A stretch of DNA of 64,000 nucleotides from Aliihoeflea sp. 2WW (GTDB lineage Bacteria; Pseudomonadota; Alphaproteobacteria; Rhizobiales; Rhizobiaceae), in the NCBI RefSeq assembly GCF_000497755.1, contig NZ_AYOD01000008.1, forward strand, positions 1-64,000, given 5' to 3'. The notes beneath the pieces were generated by a model. It saw only the letters and a list, made by a program, of their open reading frames with translations, searched no databases and was not told the origin of the DNA. The translations under genes were made by a program, and so were the position numbers. Shown piece after piece: positions 1-8,007 of the stretch (positions are counted from its first letter, which is position 1; each line of letters starts with the position of its first letter).

Positions 1-48
1 CGTCACGGAGATGGCCGGCAGGCCAGAGGGGGGTGCCTGACGCAAGCC

Positions 49-1488
49 TCACCTCTTCACCTCCCACGTCGTCACACGCTCGCCGGTGGCGGGGTCCTTG
101 CCGTCCTTCAACTGGATGCCCTGAGCCAGAAGTTCGTCGCGGATGCGATCGGCTTCGCTCCAGTTCTTGGCGGCGATGAAGGCGAGGCGTTCATCACGAA
201 ACTTCCGAATCCGGTCATCGCTGAAGCCCTCAACGCGGAACGTTTTTGGCGTAACCTTCAAGCCAAGAGCGGCGTAGGCTGCTCGAAAGTCTTGTCGGCC
301 AATTGAGCGATCCTTGCGCTGCGCTGCCAGCCAATTTAGCGCCCCTGCCGAATTGAAATCGTCCAACAAGAATTCCATGAACTCCGCCGGCACCTGACCT
401 TCGGCGCAACCGTCCATGTACTCGTGGAAGAGCGTAATCAGGCGGTCCGCTTCAGCCAATTTGTTCCGACTAAAATCGATCGGCTCGCGATAATGCGTCA
501 TCAGCATCGCCAATCGCAGCACCTCGCCCGGCCATTTCCGGCCGCCGAACTTCTCCGTGTGCAACAAGTCATGGATCGTGACGAAATTGCCCTCGCTCTT
601 CGACATCTTGCGACCCTCGACCTGCAGGAATCCATTGTGGAGCCAGTAGTTCGCCATCACCTCCGTGCCGTGGGCGCAGCGGGATTGGGCGATTTCGTTT
701 TCGTGGTGGGGGAAGATGAGGTCTAGGCCGCCGCCGTGGATGTCGAAGACTTCGCCGAGATAGGCGGCGGACATGGCCGAGCATTCGATGTGCCAGCCGG
801 GGCGGCCGCGGATGGGGAGCAGTTTGCCGTCGATGGTGAAGGTTGCGTCCCAGCCGGGCTCGGCATCGCTCGAGGCCTTCCAGAGGACGAAGTCGCCGGG
901 GTTCTTCTTGTGCGCGTCGACGGCGACGCGGGCGCCGGCGCGCTGGTCTTCGAGGATGCGCCCGGAGAGCTTGCCGTAATCCGCCATCGAGACCGTGTCG
1001 AAGAGGATTTCCCCTGCCGCCGCATAGGCATGGCCGCGGTCGATGAGAGATTGAATCAGGCCGACCATGTCGGCCTTGCCGTCCGCGCGGGGCAGGACGA
1101 ACTCGGTCGCGCGCGGCTCGTGCGTCGGCTGGAGGCAGCCGAGCGCCTTGACGTCCTCGTGGAACTGCGTCGCCGTCGTTTCGGTGACCTTGCGGATCGC
1201 CTCGTTCAGCGGCAGGTCGGGAAAGTCGCGCAGGGCGCGTGCGTTGATCTTGTCGTCGACGTCGGTGATGTTGCGCACATAGGTGACGTTCGCCTCGCCA
1301 TAGAGGTGGCGCAGGAGCCGGAACAGCACGTCGAAGACGATGACCGGCCTGGCATTGCCGATATGGGCGAAGTCGTAGACCGTGGGGCCGCAGACATACA
1401 TCCGCACGTTTTGCGGATCGATCGGCCGGAAGACTTCCTTCGTCTTCGTCAGCGTGTTGGTCAAGCGCAGTTGCGGCGCTTCAGTCAT
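49..1488 (-). CDS. cysS: Cysteine--tRNA ligase
   Basis: Cytoplasmic class I aminoacyl-tRNA synthetase that charges tRNA-Cys with cysteine. The 479-residue product has the normal length. The HIGH-type motif is FAHIGNAR near residues 40-47 and the KMSKS loop is KMSKSEGN near 294. The zinc-site region includes the Cys of [16 protein letters not shown] and [13 protein letters not shown]. The C-terminal anticodon-binding part carries a conserved-looking [14 protein letters not shown] segment. The ATG at 1488 lies shortly before the family's typical N terminus, so the start is probably right. It stands alone on the minus strand, facing away from a 362-base gap. Identification is secure. Confidence 0.98.
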   Translation of the reverse strand: MTEAPQLRLTNTLTKTKEVFRPIDPQNVRMYVCGPTVYDFAHIGNARPVIVFDVLFRLLRHLYGEANVTYVRNITDVDDKINARALRDFPDLPLNEAIRKVTETTATQFHEDVKALGCLQPTHEPRATEFVLPRADGKADMVGLIQSLIDRGHAYAAAGEILFDTVSMADYGKLSGRILEDQRAGARVAVDAHKKNPGDFVLWKASSDAEPGWDATFTIDGKLLPIRGRPGWHIECSAMSAAYLGEVFDIHGGGLDLIFPHHENEIAQSRCAHGTEVMANYWLHNGFLQVEGRKMSKSEGNFVTIHDLLHTEKFGGRKWPGEVLRLAMLMTHYREPIDFSRNKLAEADRLITLFHEYMDGCAEGQVPAEFMEFLLDDFNSAGALNWLAAQRKDRSIGRQDFRAAYAALGLKVTPKTFRVEGFSDDRIRKFRDERLAFIAAKNWSEADRIRDELLAQGIQLKDGKDPATGERVTTWEVKR

Positions 1489-1850
1489 GCGTCAACCTTC
1501 CCACGGAACTAGCCCTCCACCGGCTGGCCGGGAGGTTTTCTCGTTCACGATCGGAAGGGCGAAAACGTCCGGACCAGCAGGCTGCTAGCCGATAATGCAA
1601 ATGCCGGTAATGGCGAGCTGCGTTTTCATGGCCTGCTTTATCGCGCTGCCATCAAGGCGCGTCAAGGGCGGAAATACGGCCGCCAAATGGCCGTTCGCGT
1701 GGCAAAAATGCCGCATAAAGAATGCGTTAAGCATGCCGGTACAAATTGAACTGAATTGTCCGCATCACCCATCCCTGCGGCCAAGCTTTGGTCTTATTCG
1801 ATCCCCACCTCGGGCGGGTAGCCGCCGAACAACGATAAGGAGATTGAGAA
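1489..1850. other. Intergenic gap between cysS and the small ORF
   Basis: This 362-base gap should hold the outward promoters for cysS (minus) and the 55-residue ORF (plus). I see no convincing protein-coding frame. An inverted repeat ACGGCC-N7-GGCCGT lies near 1676-1694. A purine-rich ribosome-binding site, AAGGAG, lies just upstream of the ATG at 1851. No strong sigma-70 promoter could be picked by eye. Confidence 0.5.
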
Positions 1851-2018
1851 ATGCCCGTCCTCGCCACCAAGACCGAACGCCAACGCGCCGAATACATGTC
1901 GCTGACCCAGCATTACCGCAACATCGGCCCGGCAGCGATCCTGGCGGCTGTCCTCGCCGCACCGCGCAAGCGCACGGCGGATCAGAAATCGCAGCAGACG
2001 ATGAAGAAGTCGGCCTGA
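1851..2018 (+). CDS. Small hypothetical protein (55 aa)
   Basis: A short frame encodes a basic 55-residue protein beginning MPVLATKTERQR and ending QQTMKKSA. An AAGGAG ribosome-binding site sits about 8 bases before the ATG. The middle (about residues 25-37, GPAAILAAVLAAP) is a short hydrophobic alanine-rich stretch with basic residues on both sides, so it might contact membrane or nucleic acid. It ends five bases before the stop of the convergent SRAP gene. I recognise no family. The call rests on the good ribosome-binding site and a plausible composition, not on homology. Confidence 0.6.
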   Translation: MPVLATKTERQRAEYMSLTQHYRNIGPAAILAAVLAAPRKRTADQKSQQTMKKSA

Positions 2019-2022
2019 GAGG

Positions 2023-2781
2023 CTAAAAGAGTTTGAGCTGATCCGTTTTCGGCTTCGGCTTCTTCTCGACGACAGGTTCCGGCGCGACCAGCGCCGGGTG
2101 GACAAGAGCGGGGTCGTCATTGGCGACCTTGTTGACGCGATCCGACACCGGGATCGCCTCGAACAGATCCGGCTCGGCCGGGCGCATCAAATGCGCGACG
2201 TCGCGCGGCTCGTTGCCGACGCAGTCAAGCCATTCGGCGAAATCCTGCTCGTGGATGACGACCGGCATCCGGTCGTGGATCGGCGCCAGCGTCTCGTTGG
2301 CGGATGTGGTCAGAATAGCGCCGGTATCCATTTCGCTGCCATTCGGGTCGATGAAGGTTTCCATCAGTCCGGCAAAGGCCAGCGCGCCGCCATGGCGCGG
2401 CTTCAGGAAATAGGGCTGCGACCTGCCCTTTCCGTCCCGCTTCCATTCATAGAAGCCCGATGCAGGCACCAAGGTACGCCGGTGACGTAGGGCGGCGCGG
2501 AAGGCATTCTTGTCGGCCACCGTTTCCGACCGCGCGTTGATGAGAAGCGGAAACGCCTTCACGTCCTTGACCCAGGACGGCAGCAAGCCCCAGCGCACCA
2601 GTTCGGCTCGGCGGTCCGGCAGGTTCGAGCCCGGCTCGCGGCGATAGCCGGCGGCGATCATCAGGATCGGCTGCGTCGGCGCGATGTTGTAGCGCGGCGC
2701 CAGGCCGCCCTCGATCGGCATGATCGCGAACAGGGCTTCGATCTGAGCCGCCGTCTGGGTCAATACGAAACGTCCACACAT
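2023..2781 (-). CDS. SOS response-associated peptidase family protein (SRAP/YedK/HMCES)
   Basis: SRAP proteins recognise abasic sites in single-stranded DNA and form a thiazolidine DNA-protein crosslink through Cys2, shielding the lesion at replication forks. The product begins MCGRFVLT, so Cys2 is exposed after Met removal. The conserved NARSET, GFYEW (near 107, catalytic Glu) and HDRMPV (near 168, catalytic His) motifs are all present. The 252-residue length is typical. The C terminus is a basic KKPKPKTDQLKLF tail. It is convergent with the small ORF and divergent from the NUDIX gene. No LexA-type operator was identified by eye. Confidence 0.95.
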   Translation of the reverse strand: MCGRFVLTQTAAQIEALFAIMPIEGGLAPRYNIAPTQPILMIAAGYRREPGSNLPDRRAELVRWGLLPSWVKDVKAFPLLINARSETVADKNAFRAALRHRRTLVPASGFYEWKRDGKGRSQPYFLKPRHGGALAFAGLMETFIDPNGSEMDTGAILTTSANETLAPIHDRMPVVIHEQDFAEWLDCVGNEPRDVAHLMRPAEPDLFEAIPVSDRVNKVANDDPALVHPALVAPEPVVEKKPKPKTDQLKLF

Positions 2782-2827
2782 GCGTCCTATTTAGTGGAGC
2801 TGACGGACGAACGGGAGAGCCAATCCG

Positions 2828-3238
2828 ATGAAGCGCATCGCCGCCGCCTCCGTGGCGCTCTTGCGGGACGGCCGCTTCCTGCTGGTCAGGCGCGGGCGCG
2901 GCGCGGGGCGGGGTCAATACGCGTTTCCGGGCGGGCGCTGCGAGCCGGGAGAAAGCGCCGAAGATGCGGCAAGGCGCGAACTGGCCGAGGAGACGGGGCT
3001 CGTCGCAGGTGGGTTGACGCTCCTGCGGCGGATCGAGATCGAGGGCGAGGATATGGTCTACGAACTCGACGTATTCCTCGCCCATGAGACCGCTGGCACT
3101 GTCGTCGCCGGCGACGATGCGGAAAGCCTCGGCTGGTTCACCATCGGCGAAATGGAACGGCTCGACATCACCTCATCGACGCTGGAATTCGCGCGCGAGA
3201 TCGCCGCGTCACAATCCGGCCCGAACACCGATGAATAG
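2828..3238 (+). CDS. NUDIX hydrolase
   Basis: A 136-residue single-domain NUDIX protein. The Nudix box spans about residues 36-58, starting GRCEPGE and ending RRELAEETGL, with the metal-binding REL/EE glutamates intact. It probably hydrolyses a nucleoside diphosphate derivative; ADP-ribose and ADP-glucose pyrophosphatases share this compact form, and the substrate cannot be read from sequence. The ATG at 2828 follows a GAGAGCCAATCCG leader after the divergent SRAP gene. The fold is certain; the substrate is unknown. Confidence 0.93.
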   Translation: MKRIAAASVALLRDGRFLLVRRGRGAGRGQYAFPGGRCEPGESAEDAARRELAEETGLVAGGLTLLRRIEIEGEDMVYELDVFLAHETAGTVVAGDDAESLGWFTIGEMERLDITSSTLEFAREIAASQSGPNTDE

Positions 3239-3327
3239 ATCGGCTGCAGAATATAGCGCATGCCGGATACCACTTTTCGGTGTGATGTTCTAAACGAAGA
3301 CCTTCACCTGACGGACCGCACTGCTGC

Positions 3328-3699
3328 ATGCCCCTTCTCTTCCGAATCCTCCTGATCGCCGGTCTGAGCGTTGCTCCGGGCGCCGGCGCACGCGCGGCGG
3401 ATTCGCCCTTCGAAGCCAATCTCGTGCGGCTTTCGGAAGTTCTGGGATCGCTGCACTTCCTGCGCAATCTGTGCGGCGAGGCGAGCGACGAGTGGCTCGA
3501 CCACATGGAGCGGCTGTTGGAAGCCGAGGACCCGGACGAGGTGCGCCGCGCCAAGTTCGTCGCCAACTTCAACGCCGGCTACCAGGCTTTCGAAGCCAAC
3601 TATACGCGCTGCACCCCATCGGCGATCGAAGCCATTTCGCGCTACATGAAAGAAGGCGAGAAGCTTACCCGCGATACCGCCGCACGCTTCGGCAATTAG
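3328..3699 (+). CDS. TIGR02301 family secreted protein
   Basis: A 123-residue protein with a clear signal peptide: basic start MPLLFR, hydrophobic core, and cleavage likely after AGARA near residue 24. The mature part has the pattern of the alphaproteobacterial TIGR02301 family: RLSEVLGSLHFLRNLC, WLDHMERLL and a second Cys in NYTRCTPSA, so one disulphide is possible. The family has no established biochemical role. A small inverted repeat GATTAA-CTTT-TTAATC lies 15 bases past the stop (3715-3730) and could end transcription weakly. Confidence 0.85.
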   Translation: MPLLFRILLIAGLSVAPGAGARAADSPFEANLVRLSEVLGSLHFLRNLCGEASDEWLDHMERLLEAEDPDEVRRAKFVANFNAGYQAFEANYTRCTPSAIEAISRYMKEGEKLTRDTAARFGN

Positions 3700-3820
3700 T
3701 ATTCGATTAACTTTTTAATCAAAGTCTCGATGCGTGACATTTTTGCTGTGGTAGAAAGGCTTAACCAGTCCTGAACGACAAATGCCAAATGCCGATGAAC
3801 GCGGCGCCAGGGGTTAGCCG

Positions 3821-4078
3821 ATGAACTACAGCCTCAACGACATCGACGCGATCATCCGCGAGGAAAAGCGGCTGACGGCGGTCGAAAGCCATTGCGAGGC
3901 GTGGGCCGAGGGCCTGTCGGCGGGGATCGAACCGGAAATCATCGCCGAGGCGGCGCTTTCGACGGCGCTGCGCGAACTCGTCAAGACGGCCGGTGAGGAT
4001 TCGGCCGTGCTGCTTCTGGAAAAGATGCGCAAGCTGGCGCTTTCGGGCGCGTTCGATGGCGACAAGAGGTTGCACTGA
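3821..4078 (+). CDS. Conserved small hypothetical protein (85 aa)
   Basis: An 85-residue acidic, helical soluble protein beginning MNYSLNDIDAIIREEKRL and ending GDKRLH. It has no signal peptide or membrane segment. The composition (charged, Leu/Ala-rich helices) resembles small conserved Hyphomicrobiales proteins of unknown function. It is the second of three small plus-strand genes between the NUDIX and ygfZ genes, with 48 bases to the next gene. No function can be assigned. Confidence 0.75.
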   Translation: MNYSLNDIDAIIREEKRLTAVESHCEAWAEGLSAGIEPEIIAEAALSTALRELVKTAGEDSAVLLLEKMRKLALSGAFDGDKRLH

Positions 4079-4126
4079 CCATTTTGCCGCGGGCGCATCC
4101 TGCGCTGTCGTGTTAGCGTTCATACG

Positions 4127-4825
4127 ATGATGAACGCCGCTCTCCGCCTGTCGATTCCCTGCATGTGCGCGCTTTTGTTCGCCCTGCCCGTGCACGCCTT
4201 CAGCGAGTTGCAGGAAACGCAGTTCGAAGCCCCCGAGGAACCGGAAAGCGATCCGCAAGCGCCGGCCGTCGAGCGCGGTCCGGACCTTCCCGCCCTCGAA
4301 GTGCCCCTGCCCGACCCGATCCGTCCGGGAACGCCCGGCCAGTCCGCGCCCGAGGCGACGCCGCGTATCCTCTACGATTTGATGCTGCTGCCGGAACCGG
4401 TCCGGCGCATGCGCGAGCGGATCATGGAAGCCTGCAAGGCCGGCGATGTCGAGGCGCTGCGCGCGCTGCTCTCCACCGGCGCGAATGCGACGCAGCTATC
4501 GCTCTCCGCCGTCGAGGGCGACCCGATCGACCATCTGAAGAGCCTTTCGGGCGACGAGGAGGGGCATGAAATCCTCGCTATCCTCTACGAGGTGCTCGCC
4601 GCCGGCTTCGTTCATCTCGACATCGGCACGGATGACGAGATTTATGCCTGGCCGTATTTCGTGGCGATCCCGATCGAAACCTTGACGCCGCCCCAGCGCG
4701 TCGAACTCTTCAAGCTCGTCACCGCCGGCGACTACGAGGAGATGAAGGCCTATGGCACCTACATCTTCTTTCGCGTCGGCATCTCGCCGGATGGCGAATG
4801 GGAATTCTTCGTCGGCGGCGAATAG
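4127..4825 (+). CDS. Secreted hypothetical protein with possible ankyrin-like segment
   Basis: A 232-residue protein with an N-terminal signal peptide (hydrophobic to about residue 22, then VHAFSELQ). A Pro/Glu-rich linker covers roughly 30-80. A globular part includes ACKAGDVEALRALLSTGANA (about 104-123), which has the form of an ankyrin-type repeat (x-GD-x-x-x-x-x-LL-x-x-GA). The remainder is acidic and ends FVGGE. It probably works in the periplasm. I recognise no named family. The start could be either Met of the MM pair at 4127/4130. Confidence 0.75.
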   Translation: MMNAALRLSIPCMCALLFALPVHAFSELQETQFEAPEEPESDPQAPAVERGPDLPALEVPLPDPIRPGTPGQSAPEATPRILYDLMLLPEPVRRMRERIMEACKAGDVEALRALLSTGANATQLSLSAVEGDPIDHLKSLSGDEEGHEILAILYEVLAAGFVHLDIGTDDEIYAWPYFVAIPIETLTPPQRVELFKLVTAGDYEEMKAYGTYIFFRVGISPDGEWEFFVGGE

Positions 4826-4883
4826 GGCCATCGGCTTGCCCGGGCGCGCGCTTGCGCCTACCTAAGCGGCGTCACCGAAACAG

Positions 4884-5744
4884 ATGCCGAGTCGCTCCAT
4901 GCCGACCGTTCACCTCCCCTCCCGCGCTTTCGTCACCGTCGACGGGCCGGAGGCCGAGCACTTCCTGCAGAACCTCATCACGCCGGATCTCGCGGCGCTT
5001 GCGGCCGGCGAGGCGAAACCTGGCGCGCTGTTGACGCCGCAGGGCAAGATCCTGTTCGATTTCCTGATCTCACGCACCCGCGACGGGTTCCGGCTCGAAT
5101 GCCGGGCGGATGTGGCCGACGATCTCGCAAAGCGGCTGACGATCTACAAATTGCGCGCCAAGGTGTCGATTGCCGTCCAGGAACAAGAACTTGTCGCCGT
5201 TTCATGGGGCGATGATTCCAGCGCTTCGCAATCCGATTCACGCGTTCGCGACCTGCGTTTCGCCGAACCGGTCTGGCGGCACCATGAAGCTGCGCTGGCC
5301 GCGACGACAGACGAGACGGCCTGGACAGCGCTCCGCGCCGAAAACGGCATTGCCGAAAGTGGCGCGGATTTCTCCCTTTCCGACGTCTTCCCGCACGATG
5401 TCCTCTACGACCAGAATGGCGGCGTCGGGCTGAAGAAGGGATGTTTCGTCGGTCAGGAGGTGGTCTCGCGCATGCAGCATCGCGGCACTGCAAGGCGCCG
5501 CGTCATGATCGCCCGAAGCGGCGATGTGCTGCCGGAGCCCGGCACCGAGATCACCGTCAATGGCCGGCCGATCGGCACGCTCGGTTCGAGCGCGGACGGC
5601 GCCGGCATCGCCATCGTGCGCATCGACCGCGTCAAGGATGCGCTGGACGCCGGTCACGACATCCTCGCGGGCGATGCCAGGCTGACGCTGATGATCCCCG
5701 CCTGGGCGCGCTACACGCTGCCCGAAACCACCGCGGCCGACTGA
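4884..5744 (+). CDS. ygfZ: YgfZ/GcvT-type folate-binding protein
   Basis: A tetrahydrofolate-binding protein needed for repair or maturation of certain [4Fe-4S] enzymes. The diagnostic YgfZ motif KGCFVGQE is at about residues 185-192, including the essential Cys, followed by a basic MQHRGTARRR. The N terminus carries the expected DGPEAEHFLQNLIT segment. An internal Met five codons in (4899) is an alternative start. The stop overlaps the next ATG (TGATG), so the HD-domain gene is translationally coupled. Confidence 0.94.
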   Translation: MPSRSMPTVHLPSRAFVTVDGPEAEHFLQNLITPDLAALAAGEAKPGALLTPQGKILFDFLISRTRDGFRLECRADVADDLAKRLTIYKLRAKVSIAVQEQELVAVSWGDDSSASQSDSRVRDLRFAEPVWRHHEAALAATTDETAWTALRAENGIAESGADFSLSDVFPHDVLYDQNGGVGLKKGCFVGQEVVSRMQHRGTARRRVMIARSGDVLPEPGTEITVNGRPIGTLGSSADGAGIAIVRIDRVKDALDAGHDILAGDARLTLMIPAWARYTLPETTAAD

Positions 5745-6352
5745 TGCCCGACCGGCGCGGCGCCCCCGCGCGGGCCTGGCAGCGCATGCTCTCCGGCCGC
5801 AGGCTCGACCTTCTTGACCCCTCTCCGCTCGATATCGAGATCGGCGACATCGCGCACGGGCTGGCGCGCGTCGCGCGCTGGAACGGGCAGACGCATGGCG
5901 CGCATGCCTTCTCCGTCGCGCAGCATTCGCTGGTCGTGGAGAAAATCCTGCGTTCCATCGAGCCCGACCTGGAGCCGCGCTGGCACCTCGCCGCGCTGCT
6001 GCACGATGCGCCCGAATATGTGATCGGCGACATGATCTCGCCGTTCAAGCAGCAGATCGGCGACAGCTACCGGATCGTCGAGCACCGGCTGCAGGTTGCG
6101 ATCCACCTGCGTTTCGGCCTGCCGCCTGCCCTCCCAGCGCCGATCAAGAAGGCGATCAAGCGCGCCGACCAGATCGCCGCCTATCACGAAGCGACCCGGC
6201 TTGCCGGGTTCGGCATGGCCGAGGCGGTGAAGTTCTTCGGCCGCCCGACCGGCGTCACGGCTGGCGAACTGGCGCTGGAGCCGCAGGCTGCATTGCTGGT
6301 GCAGAACGCGTTCGTGGCACGGTTCGTGGAGATCGAGGCGGCGCTGCGCTGA
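5744..6352 (+). CDS. HD-domain hydrolase (YfbR/5'-nucleotidase-like)
   Basis: The start is the ATG at 5744, which overlaps the ygfZ stop by one base; this gives 202 residues. The HD-superfamily metal ligands are visible: an early His in FSVAQHSLVV, the HD pair in LLHDAPEYVIGD (about 86-97), and a later acidic site in IKRADQIAAYHEA. This arrangement matches HD phosphohydrolases acting on nucleotides, such as the YfbR type. Co-translation with ygfZ is common in this order, but the link is not explained. The fold is secure; the substrate is inferred. Confidence 0.88.
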   Translation: MPDRRGAPARAWQRMLSGRRLDLLDPSPLDIEIGDIAHGLARVARWNGQTHGAHAFSVAQHSLVVEKILRSIEPDLEPRWHLAALLHDAPEYVIGDMISPFKQQIGDSYRIVEHRLQVAIHLRFGLPPALPAPIKKAIKRADQIAAYHEATRLAGFGMAEAVKFFGRPTGVTAGELALEPQAALLVQNAFVARFVEIEAALR

Positions 6353-6398
6353 TCCCGAGATATCGGCTTATGCGCCCAGATTGAACACTGCGGCCTGG

Positions 6399-6421
6399 AC
6401 CTCTGTGACGAGCACAGAGGT
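6399..6421. repeat. Palindromic repeat, copy 1
   Basis: A perfect inverted repeat, ACCTCTGTG-ACGAG-CACAGAGGT, with 9-base arms and a 5-base loop. The same sequence recurs, reversed, about 75 bases downstream. It lies between the convergent HD hydrolase and RimK-like genes. There is no T-tract, so it is not a classical terminator. Confidence 0.85.
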
Positions 6422-6473
6422 GACGGTGGAGAGGGCTGAGCGAAAGCGTTTTCGTCCTGGCTTCTACATGGCG

Positions 6474-6508
6474 GCCGTCACGTCTGTGCTCGTCACAGAG
6501 GTGACGGC
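6474..6508. repeat. Palindromic repeat, copy 2 (inverted, extended arms)
   Basis: An inverted repeat with 15-base arms (GCCGTCACGTCTGTG against CACAGAGGTGACGGC, one mismatch) around the loop CTCGT. Its core is the reverse complement of copy 1 at 6399-6421, so the two can also pair with each other. Such small dispersed palindromes occur between convergent genes in rhizobial genomes; they may be a mobile palindrome or a bidirectional transcription stop. Confidence 0.8.
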
Positions 6509-6540
6509 CTCGACGGTTCGACCGGGCTGTAATTCTCCGG

Positions 6541-8007
6541 CTACCGCCCCTGCTTCTCCAGCCGGTTCAGGAACCACTTGGTCAGCCGCACCCAGACCTC
6601 GTCCTTCTCGCCGGCATCTTCCACGCCGTGTTCCAGATTGGGGTTGTCGTTGACCTCGATGACGTAGATTTCGCCGCTCGGCATTTCCTTCAGGTCGACG
6701 CCATAAAGCCCGTCGCCGACGCAGCGCGCGGCGCGCACGGCCGTCTCGACGACATGGGCGGGTGCCTGGGCGAGCGTGAAGGCGCGGAAGCCGCCTTCGT
6801 CGGGCTTGCCGCGGCGGTCGTGATTGACGATCTGCCAGTGCTTCTTGGCCATGAGATACTGCACGGCGAAAAGCGGTTGGCCGCCGAGGACGCCGATCCG
6901 CCAGTCATAGTCGGTCGGCGAATATTTCTGCGCGATCAGAAGATCGGAATCCTCCAGCCACTTGTCGGCAAGCGTCTTCAACTCTTCAAAATTATTGGCC
7001 TTCTTTACGCCGCGCGAAAACGCGCTGTCGGGGATCTTCAGCACAAGCGGGAAGCCGAGCATGTCAGCGGCAAGCTGCAGGTCCGCGGCGCCGGCGATCA
7101 TCACGGTCGGCGGCACGGGCACGTTGTGCGCTTCCATCAGTTCGTTGAGGTAGACCTTGTTGGTGCAGCGGATCATCGACAGCGGATCGTCGATGACGGG
7201 CATGCCTTCCTGCTGGGCGCGGCGCGCGAAGCGGTAGGTGTGGTTCGAGATCGTCGTCGTCTCGCGAATGAAGAGCGCGTCGTAATTCGCCAGTTTCGGC
7301 AGGTCGCGCTTGCCGATCGGCTCCACCTCGACCCCCATCTTGGCCGCGATGCGCGACCAGTATTTGAGCGAGGCGATGGAGGATGGCGGCAGTTCCTCCT
7401 TCGGATCGACCAGCGTCGCGAAGGAATAGCGCGAGGGCGTGCGTTGCTTGGTGTCGCGCCATTCGCGCGCGGTGTAGGTGTCGAGCGCTTCGAGGAAGCG
7501 GGTCTTCTCGTCCTCCTTCATCCGAGCAAGCGGCAGGAAGCCGACGCGGCCTATGGAGGCCCATTCGCCATTGTCGCGGATCGTCACTTCCAGCGCCGGC
7601 GCGCGGAACCAGTCGAAGAGCAGCCGCGCGAAGCGATCCCACGCCTTCGAGGGGCCGATGCCGAAGAAGACGCCGATCCGCGTCGGAAAGCTGCCGCCGA
7701 GTTCCTTGCGGCAGCGGTTCAGCGTCTGCTCCAGTTCGGGCAGCGATGCCTCGTAGAGCTTCTTTTCCGACAGGTCGATCATCGTCTCGACAGACGGGAT
7801 GATGCGATGGCCGCGCGAACCGGCCAGGAGCGAGGCGTAGTAGCCGCGGCTCTGATAGGCGTAGGAGCCGGACAGGTTGATGATCTTCGGCCGCTGCGTG
7901 CGAAACAGCGACGGATGGGTCAGGTAGTCCCGGTTGGTGATGATCTTGTGGGGGGTTTCGAACTGGTCGAGGTCGCTCTTGCGGCCGGTCAGGATGACCC
8001 AGGTCAT
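6541..8007 (-). CDS. RimK family ATP-grasp protein with RLAN N-terminal domain
   Basis: A 488-residue ATP-grasp ligase. The first half, with FPTRIGVFFGIGPSKAWDRF, resembles the RimK-like N-terminal (RLAN) domain. The second half is a RimK-type ATP-grasp (about 280-480) with VLKIPDSAFSRGVKKA for nucleotide binding and a metal-binding YVIEVNDNPNLEHG near 450. RimK enzymes ligate amino acids, classically glutamate, to protein C termini or small peptides. The ATG overlaps the stop of the upstream GNAT/C39 gene (ATGA), so the two are made together. That pairing is known across proteobacteria and suggests peptide ligation plus processing. The substrate is unknown. Confidence 0.9.
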   Translation of the reverse strand: MTWVILTGRKSDLDQFETPHKIITNRDYLTHPSLFRTQRPKIINLSGSYAYQSRGYYASLLAGSRGHRIIPSVETMIDLSEKKLYEASLPELEQTLNRCRKELGGSFPTRIGVFFGIGPSKAWDRFARLLFDWFRAPALEVTIRDNGEWASIGRVGFLPLARMKEDEKTRFLEALDTYTAREWRDTKQRTPSRYSFATLVDPKEELPPSSIASLKYWSRIAAKMGVEVEPIGKRDLPKLANYDALFIRETTTISNHTYRFARRAQQEGMPVIDDPLSMIRCTNKVYLNELMEAHNVPVPPTVMIAGAADLQLAADMLGFPLVLKIPDSAFSRGVKKANNFEELKTLADKWLEDSDLLIAQKYSPTDYDWRIGVLGGQPLFAVQYLMAKKHWQIVNHDRRGKPDEGGFRAFTLAQAPAHVVETAVRAARCVGDGLYGVDLKEMPSGEIYVIEVNDNPNLEHGVEDAGEKDEVWVRLTKWFLNRLEKQGR

